Source: Candidatus Desantisbacteria bacterium CG2_30_40_21 (GTDB lineage Bacteria; UBA9089; CG2-30-40-21). From it: a stretch of DNA of 20,206 nucleotides. Made by a program: the position numbers and the translations under genes. This document shows, piece by piece, positions 15,196 to 20,206 of the stretch. Every line of letters begins with the position of its first letter. The stretch's first letter is position 1. The notes below the pieces were generated by a model that saw nothing but the letters and a program-made list of their open reading frames with translations, did no database searches and had not been told where the DNA came from. Location of the stretch: assembly GCA_001873945.1 (NCBI GenBank), contig MNYI01000057.1, positions 1-20,206 on the forward strand, in the 5' to 3' direction.

Positions 15196-15459
15196 TCAAC
15201 CTCTGATAACTGATTCGTGCATGTGTTTAACTAAAGAGACATTTACTATCGACTCAACCGATATTCTTTGTGCACGAGCTTGTTGTATGAGTTCATTTGC
15301 AATTTCAGGTAAAATCGCAACACGAATTGCTCGTTTATTAGGTGTCTCGAATTGAAACCATTCTCCATCATCAATCATAAAAGCAGAGGTATCAAGATTG
15401 TCCCAAAAAGTTACTTCTTCTTCGTAAGTTTTAAATTCTGGCACTTGCAACTTATTCAT
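15196..15459 (-). CDS. CopG-type antitoxin (PF12441-like, BrnA-type partner)
   Basis: This 87-residue protein begins MNKLQVPEFKTYEEEVTFWD, the lead pattern of the CopG-type antitoxins that accompany BrnT-like toxins. The C-terminal half (RAIRVAILPEIANELIQQA, RISVESIVNVSLVKHM) fits a ribbon-helix-helix DNA-binding domain. Its ATG overlaps the toxin's TGA as ATGA, and GGGAG lies 9 nt upstream. The antitoxin appears intact while the toxin upstream is frameshifted. It lies 69 bp before secF, so it would be cotranscribed with the sec genes or act on a local promoter that I could not identify. Confidence 0.83.
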   Translation of the reverse strand: MNKLQVPEFKTYEEEVTFWDNLDTSAFMIDDGEWFQFETPNKRAIRVAILPEIANELIQQARAQRISVESIVNVSLVKHMHESVIRG

Positions 15460-15729
15460 TTTCTTAATCTCCCATAATTTCGCTTTTCATTATCAGTCAT
15501 ATCTCTTGCCGTGATAGACTTGTATACCATTTTTTTGACTTGTTCCAACACAATGAATAAATTATCGGACTTCTACAGTTTGTCCATAAAGACGATACCG
15601 ATTATACCCTTCACGGTGAGCCAAATGCAATTGGTCTTCGCATATTTCCCACACTTCATGTGGTTCAACATTATGTTGAGCAATATGCTTGATGCGATAA
15701 TCATCCCATTCCAATTTGTTAATATACAT
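15456..15729 (-). pseudogene. Frameshifted BrnT-like toxin gene
   Basis: From the ATG at 15729, 55 codons read as a BrnT-like toxin (WDDYRIKHIAQHNVEPHEVWEI, then NRYRLYGQTVEVR) and hit TAA at 15562-15564. Removing one A from CGATAATTTATTC gives CGA TAT TTA TTC. The frame then continues RYLFIVLE and KSITARDMTDNEKRNYGRLRK to a TGA that overlaps the antitoxin ATG. The repaired product would be 90 residues, the expected size, with the family's ITARDMTxxEK end. The total length (274 bp) is one base over a whole number of codons. AAAGG lies upstream of the start. It is a recent inactivation or an assembly error; as read, only a 55-residue fragment would be made. Confidence 0.85.
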
Positions 15730-15843
15730 CAACTACCTTTACCTTGATATAAACACTTCATTCTCCGTAAGACTAACAAGGGGTTGCAAGTGGTGCCCCA
15801 AATGAAATAAAAGAATCTATCACTCGCCCCATTTCTCCATTCC

Positions 15844-17460
15844 CTAAATACTCAGCGTTTTATATTCCTTCCTCAAATCAAAGATTACCCTGGTAATAAC
15901 CAGAGCTGTAAACAAGCTGATAATAATACCGGTAGAGAGTGTTACCGCAAACCCTTTAATCGGACCCGTGCCAAAGGCAAATAATATCAGGGCAGTAATC
16001 AGTGTGGTTACATGTGAGTCAAACACTGTCCAGAATGCCTTTTTATATCCAGCATCAATTGCTGCCTTAATGGTCTTTCCTGTTCGCAATTCCTCCCTTA
16101 TTCGTTCAAAAATAAGCACATTTGAATCAACTGACATACCAATGGTCAGGATAATACCAGCAATGCCGGGAATGGTAAGTGTTCCTGAGATAGCTACCAT
16201 GGCACCCATCATCATCAAAATATTACCAAGCAAGCCAACATCAGCTATTACCCCTGAAAGCTTATAGTAGATAGCCATAAAGAGGATAACTAAGATAATT
16301 CCTAAGATAGAGGCAATTACACCCTTCTCAATAGAATCCTTTCCAAGGGATGGACCAATCGTTCTATTCTCAATTATATTGATTGGGGCAGGCAATGCAC
16401 CGGCTCGCAAGACAATTGCCAGATCCTTTGCCTCCTGAAGGGTGAAATTACCTTCGACAATAGCACTTCCACCATCTATCTTTGCCCGTATCACCGGGGC
16501 AGATCTAACCCTGCCATCCAACACAATAGCCAGCTTCTCACCAATATGCCCACCAGTTGTCCGGGCAAACTTTTTGGCACCAATCTTATTAAACTCTAAG
16601 GCTACAACCATCTTTCGGGTCATACCATTGCCACCTTGATTACTATCAACAAAGGCATTTGTTAAATACTCTCCAGTTACCTCAGGCTCTTTTTTTACCA
16701 GAAATTGAGTGTTCTCATCATCATAAAGTATTTCATATCCATCAGGAATATCCCCATCCTTTGCTGCTTCAAGTCTGGCGTCATCTACCAGCCTGAATTC
16801 AAGCATAGCTGTTTTGCCAATAAGGTCAAGGGCTCTTTGAGGATCTTTCAAACCCGGCAGTTCAACAACAATTCTATTTTCCCCCTGCCGTTGAATCACT
16901 GGCTCAGAAACACCAAACTTATCCACTCGATTGCGAATGACCTCCAGCGTTTGATCCACAACATTTGCTACATTCTTTTTATCCTTCTTAGACAGCTTTG
17001 TCGTATCAACTTCTAAAACAAGGTGCATACCACCCCTCAAATCCAGCCCAAGTTTTATTGTTTTATTCAAAATCTTTGTCTTCTTTGTTAGCCTTTCCCT
17101 CTCATCCAAAGGAACCGTTGACCATCTTTTCAATATATCCCTATCCTCTATAGGTAATTTACACCATGGCTCTATATCCTTTTGTTCTGCCTTAGACAGA
17201 GATGTCCACAGAATAGACGCCTTTCTCTCTTCATCTGTAAGCTGGCTCACAGATAACATCTTTTTCTTCTTTTCCTTTGAAAACACGCTAAGCTCGGATA
17301 ATCTGTCCTTTAAAGATATTGACAGGGTATTCCATGCAGAGATAACATTCCTTTCTGATTGAGACATACTGCACCATTGAATTGTTGGTAAGAGGTAAAA
17401 AATAGATAAACCCGAAGCAATCAGGATTAAAGACATGTTCCATCGTATATTTCTTTGCAT
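15844..17460 (-). CDS. secD: Protein translocase subunit SecD, with an N-terminal 14-residue repeat region
   Basis: SecD is the larger partner of SecF in the SecDF export motor. After TM1 (about 9-27) the 538-residue protein has an unusual segment (29-126) of seven tandem 14-residue repeats with consensus W-x-x-L-S-x-x-E-R-x-x-L. Next come LGLDLRGGMHLVLEV (137-151), the P1 domain (NRVDKFGVSEPVIQRQG, LPGLKDP), the P1 head and the RAGALPAPI linker. Five C-terminal helices carry the TM4 signature GMSVDSNVLIFERIREEL with the conserved Asp. AAGGAGG lies 9 nt upstream of the ATG, and a perfect promoter lies at 17511-17539. The family call is secure; the repeat segment is the odd part. Confidence 0.97.
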   Translation of the reverse strand: MQRNIRWNMSLILIASGLSIFYLLPTIQWCSMSQSERNVISAWNTLSISLKDRLSELSVFSKEKKKKMLSVSQLTDEERKASILWTSLSKAEQKDIEPWCKLPIEDRDILKRWSTVPLDERERLTKKTKILNKTIKLGLDLRGGMHLVLEVDTTKLSKKDKKNVANVVDQTLEVIRNRVDKFGVSEPVIQRQGENRIVVELPGLKDPQRALDLIGKTAMLEFRLVDDARLEAAKDGDIPDGYEILYDDENTQFLVKKEPEVTGEYLTNAFVDSNQGGNGMTRKMVVALEFNKIGAKKFARTTGGHIGEKLAIVLDGRVRSAPVIRAKIDGGSAIVEGNFTLQEAKDLAIVLRAGALPAPINIIENRTIGPSLGKDSIEKGVIASILGIILVILFMAIYYKLSGVIADVGLLGNILMMMGAMVAISGTLTIPGIAGIILTIGMSVDSNVLIFERIREELRTGKTIKAAIDAGYKKAFWTVFDSHVTTLITALILFAFGTGPIKGFAVTLSTGIIISLFTALVITRVIFDLRKEYKTLSI

Positions 17461-17510
17461 TATTAAAAGCCTCCTTGATAATAACTGCCAATTGACACTG
17501 AATGCCCATT

Positions 17511-17539
17511 ATTATACCAGCTATATGGACATATGTCAA
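17511..17539 (-). promoter_or_regulatory. Consensus sigma70 promoter of secD
   Basis: On the minus strand TTGACA (17539-17534) and TATAAT (17516-17511) are both perfect and 17 bp apart, with a TGG extension just before the -10. The predicted start near 17504 gives a leader of about 44 nt. It probably drives secD, the toxin-antitoxin remnant, secF and perhaps rel, the BON-like gene and dprA. Confidence 0.8.
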
Positions 17540-17719
17540 ATAAAAAATCACTGAAATTTTTAATCTGTGCAATTTTAGGCTTATCGAAAGGGTAATTTGG
17601 CTCTAACCCTCGCCAGCGGGGGACATTTTAGATGCGATTGTTATAAAGGCAATGAGGTGTAATTCTCTGCATTTCCGCGATAAATATTTTGAACCACGCT
17701 AATTTTTCAAAAAAATATA

Positions 17720-17749
17720 TTGATTAATGTCCTATAGGTATGATATAAT
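17720..17749 (+). promoter_or_regulatory. Promoter of the HEAT-repeat lipoprotein gene
   Basis: TTGATT (17720-17725) and TATAAT (17744-17749) are 18 bp apart, with TGA just before the -10 (extended -10). The predicted leader is about 60 nt. The rest of the 355-bp gap between secD and this gene shows only the secD promoter and a 14-bp repeat at 17606-17619. Confidence 0.65.
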
Positions 17750-17815
17750 AGATATCAGGTAACAGCTTGATGAGTTGAATGCTGAATATTTAATAAAAAC
17801 AAAAGGAGAAAAATC

Positions 17816-20017
17816 ATGAAGACGCTAAAGTTAGTAACTATCGTAGGTCTTGTATTATTTATCAATGGTTGTGGACAAAAACCAAAATTGCCGCAGGATA
17901 ATGTTGAAAAACTGATAAGTCAATTGCAGAGTACGGATGAGTATACCAGGGTTATGGCTGCTTATTCGTTGGTTGATGTAGCCGATAAAAGGACAGTTAA
18001 GCCATTGATCAAGGCATTACAGGATGAGAGTTCAGCTGTACGAACCAAGGCAGCCTTAACCTTAGGGATATTAGATGATGAGCAGGCTGTTCCTGCCTTG
18101 ATCAGAACACTGAAAAAAGATAAGGTGGAAGGGGTGCGAAGCAGTGCGGCTGAAGCACTTGGGCATACAAAAGATAAAAAGGCGGTTGGTCCACTAATAG
18201 TTGCCTTGAAAGATAAAGATAGTAGCGTGAGGGGAAATGCTGCTGTAGCCTTGGGTAGAATAGGTGATACAAGGGCAATTAATTCCCTTACCCCACTCCT
18301 GAAGGATGAAAACAAGGAGACTCAAGTTAAGGCAGGCTTTGGATTGGGAATGCTCGGAATAGAAGAGGGAAGGAATTTTCTCATTAGTAGTCTTAAGAAT
18401 AAGGATAAAGAGATATGTATTGAGTCAAGCCTGTTTCTCGGTGAGTTGAAGGATAAAAGAGGGCTGGATGCCTTGATTGCCTTATTGAGTGATGAGATGG
18501 CTATCTGTCGACATGTGGATGGAGGGAAGTCTGACCATAATAGATGTGAAAATAATTCGTTGCGAAAAAAGATTATCAGTGCCATTGGAGATATACCGGA
18601 ACAAAAGGCAGTAGATGCAATAATCCCTGACCTGAATAATCGGGCACAGGATGTTCGCAGGGTAACGGTAGGAGCTCTGGGTAAACTTGGTGGAACGCAG
18701 TCTGCAAGGGTATTGATTAATATTCTCAAGGATACGGAAGGGGGTGTCAGGAATGAGGTAGTAGATGCCTTCTCCAGAATGGGAACAGTGTCCATACCCT
18801 GTCTAATGGAAGGATTAAAGCAAGATAATGAGTGTGTTAAAGGAAACTGTGCAACTGTTTTGGGGAAGATGAAAGAAAAAACAGCCATTGAGCCTATCAT
18901 CAAATTATTGGACGATAAAAACTGGCTGGTTCGCATTCAGGCTGCCCGTGCCCTGGGCAGTATTAATGATAAAAAGGCAATAAATCCATTAATATTATCC
19001 CTGGATGATAATATCAATGAAGTAAAAGGTGTTATGATTGATACACTTGTCACCTTTGGTACGGCTACCGTTCAACCCTTGATTAAAGCCTTACAGGATA
19101 AAAATGATAATATCAGGAATGGGGCAACCGTTGCCCTTGGTATGCTGGAAAATACAACTGCTGTTAAGCCCTTGATTGTTGTTCTTAAGGATAAAAATCC
19201 ACAAATTCGTAAGGGTGCGGTTATGTCTCTTGGTATGCTGGGTGACAAGCGGGCTGCTGTTCCAATCATCGCACTCTTAAAGGATGAGGATAAACAGGTA
19301 AAAATAAATGCAATTACATCACTTGGTGTGTTTAAGGATAGTAAGGCAACAAAGCCATTGGTTAAGGTATTGGAGGAGAAACAGGATGAAAAAGATCTGG
19401 ATATTCGCAGAATGATAGTGGTTGTCCTTGGTGAAATAGCAGACCCGGCTGGAATTGATGGCTTGATAGGGGCATTAATTGATAAGGATGCAACCACTCA
19501 AGAGAATGCAGCCCGTTCCTTGATTAAAATAGGTAAGCCATCAATAGAAAAATTGATTATTGTAGCTAATAATAAAAAGAGCGACCCTGTTGTCAGGCAA
19601 TACGCCATCACTATCCTTGGCAAGGTAGGCAAAAGGGGTGATAAGGTGCTTATCAATACAGCTATTGCTGCCCTTAACGATAAAAATGATGAGCTTCGTA
19701 GGCGAGCTGTTATTGTCCTGGGAATGATTGGTAATAAGCAGGCTGTTGATAGTTTAATTAATAGCCTTAGTGATACGAGTGCCCCTGTGCAAAAAAATGC
19801 CGCAGAAGCATTGGCAAGGATAGGCAAGCCCGCAGTAAACCCATTGATTAATGCCTTATCACATTCCAATAAGGATGTGAGAGGGTATAGTGTTTATGCT
19901 CTGGGCAGGATAGGTAACCCCAAGTGTGTCAAATATATAAAGAGAATAGCTGCTAATGATCGAGACAAAATGGTGAGAGAGACTGCAAGGCAGGTGCTGG
20001 AGAAGAGGAAGTTTTAA
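17816..20017 (+). CDS. HEAT-repeat (PBS-lyase type) lipoprotein
   Basis: The 733-residue protein starts with a lipoprotein signal: MKTLK, a hydrophobic core and a lipobox FINGC with the lipidated Cys at 19. Residues about 28-730 are a run of roughly 22 HEAT/PBS-lyase-type repeats of about 31 residues, with the recurring pattern AVxPLIxxLxDxxxxVRxxAAxALGxIGD. It would form a long curved scaffold for protein binding at the membrane; no catalytic motif is visible, and bilin lyase activity should not be assumed. The regular spacing is broken near 228-248 by a polar insert (MAICRHVDGGKSDHNRCENN) with two Cys and two His. AAGGAG lies 8 nt before the ATG. It is monocistronic here and divergent from secD, with an inverted-repeat element 11 bp after its stop. 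Confidence 0.92.
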   Translation: MKTLKLVTIVGLVLFINGCGQKPKLPQDNVEKLISQLQSTDEYTRVMAAYSLVDVADKRTVKPLIKALQDESSAVRTKAALTLGILDDEQAVPALIRTLKKDKVEGVRSSAAEALGHTKDKKAVGPLIVALKDKDSSVRGNAAVALGRIGDTRAINSLTPLLKDENKETQVKAGFGLGMLGIEEGRNFLISSLKNKDKEICIESSLFLGELKDKRGLDALIALLSDEMAICRHVDGGKSDHNRCENNSLRKKIISAIGDIPEQKAVDAIIPDLNNRAQDVRRVTVGALGKLGGTQSARVLINILKDTEGGVRNEVVDAFSRMGTVSIPCLMEGLKQDNECVKGNCATVLGKMKEKTAIEPIIKLLDDKNWLVRIQAARALGSINDKKAINPLILSLDDNINEVKGVMIDTLVTFGTATVQPLIKALQDKNDNIRNGATVALGMLENTTAVKPLIVVLKDKNPQIRKGAVMSLGMLGDKRAAVPIIALLKDEDKQVKINAITSLGVFKDSKATKPLVKVLEEKQDEKDLDIRRMIVVVLGEIADPAGIDGLIGALIDKDATTQENAARSLIKIGKPSIEKLIIVANNKKSDPVVRQYAITILGKVGKRGDKVLINTAIAALNDKNDELRRRAVIVLGMIGNKQAVDSLINSLSDTSAPVQKNAAEALARIGKPAVNPLINALSHSNKDVRGYSVYALGRIGNPKCVKYIKRIAANDRDKMVRETARQVLEKRKF

Positions 20018-20028
20018 GGACAGAAAAG

Positions 20029-20206
20029 GTAACTACTCACCACAAAGGCACGAAAACACAAAAAGTTGATAAGTTGAATAGTTGATGGGTTGATAAGTGG
20101 ATGAATTGATAGGAAATGTTTATGAATTATGAATCTGTGTTCCTTCAATCTATAAACTCATCAACCTATCAACTTATGTGTTCTCCGTGGTGAATTACTT
20201 TACCTG
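20029..20206. repeat. MITE-like inverted-repeat element D, cut by the window end
   Basis: It begins with GTAACTACTCA (20029-20039), followed by CCACAAAGGCACG and runs of GTTGATAAG/GTTGATGGG repeats. It matches the reverse complement of element B (4793-4996) across its length. It ends at TTTACCTG, nine bases short of the expected full terminal repeat TGAGTAGTTAC, which should lie just past the window. Confidence 0.8.

Noticed and set aside
15511..15747. 78-residue plus-strand frame between secD and secF
   Set aside because: It is the antisense of the frameshifted toxin gene, which explains the sequence fully.
18322..18936. 204-residue open frame antisense to the HEAT-repeat gene
   Set aside because: It mirrors the repeated codons of the HEAT gene, has no family motif and no ribosome-binding site, and the sense frame is clearly coding.

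Overview
This window looks like chromosomal DNA of an uncultured, AT-rich bacterium with an outer membrane. The evidence is a SecDF pair, a lipoprotein, a gingipain-type secreted protease with a FlgD-like tail, and intergenic regions full of palindromic repeats of the type common in candidate-phylum metagenome bins. I cannot place it to phylum from the sequence alone. No rRNA, tRNA, CRISPR array or complete transposase gene was seen.

Left part (1-5050, minus strand): a Schlafen/AlbA-type ATP-binding regulator, a polyprenyl-phosphate sugar-1-phosphate transferase that starts exopolysaccharide synthesis, and glmS, which feeds the amino-sugar pathway. Two short inverted-repeat elements with identical GTAACTACTCA ends flank glmS. 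One of them sits between the glmS start codon and the only good upstream promoter. A third copy lies at the right edge of the window.

Middle-left (5108-8964, minus strand): a three-gene operon with touching or overlapping genes behind a consensus promoter. It encodes a small SAM-methyltransferase-like protein, a YdjM/DUF457 membrane metal-dependent hydrolase and a C25 (gingipain) cysteine protease with a FlgD-like C-terminus.

Accessory island (9019-10543): a perfect 129-bp palindrome, then a plus-strand ribbon-helix-helix/MazF toxin-antitoxin operon with a perfect sigma70 promoter and an operator-like cluster, then about 700 bp of non-coding DNA rich in hairpins.

Right part (10544-17539, minus strand): secD, a second toxin-antitoxin module (frameshifted BrnT-like toxin plus intact CopG-type antitoxin) wedged between secD and secF, secF, a bifunctional (p)ppGpp synthetase/hydrolase, a small BON-like protein and dprA. 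A perfect TTGACA-N17-TATAAT promoter precedes secD. SecD carries an unusual run of seven 14-residue repeats after its first membrane helix.

Right end (17720-20206, plus strand): a lipoprotein made almost entirely of HEAT repeats, followed by the third copy of the inverted-repeat element, cut by the window edge.
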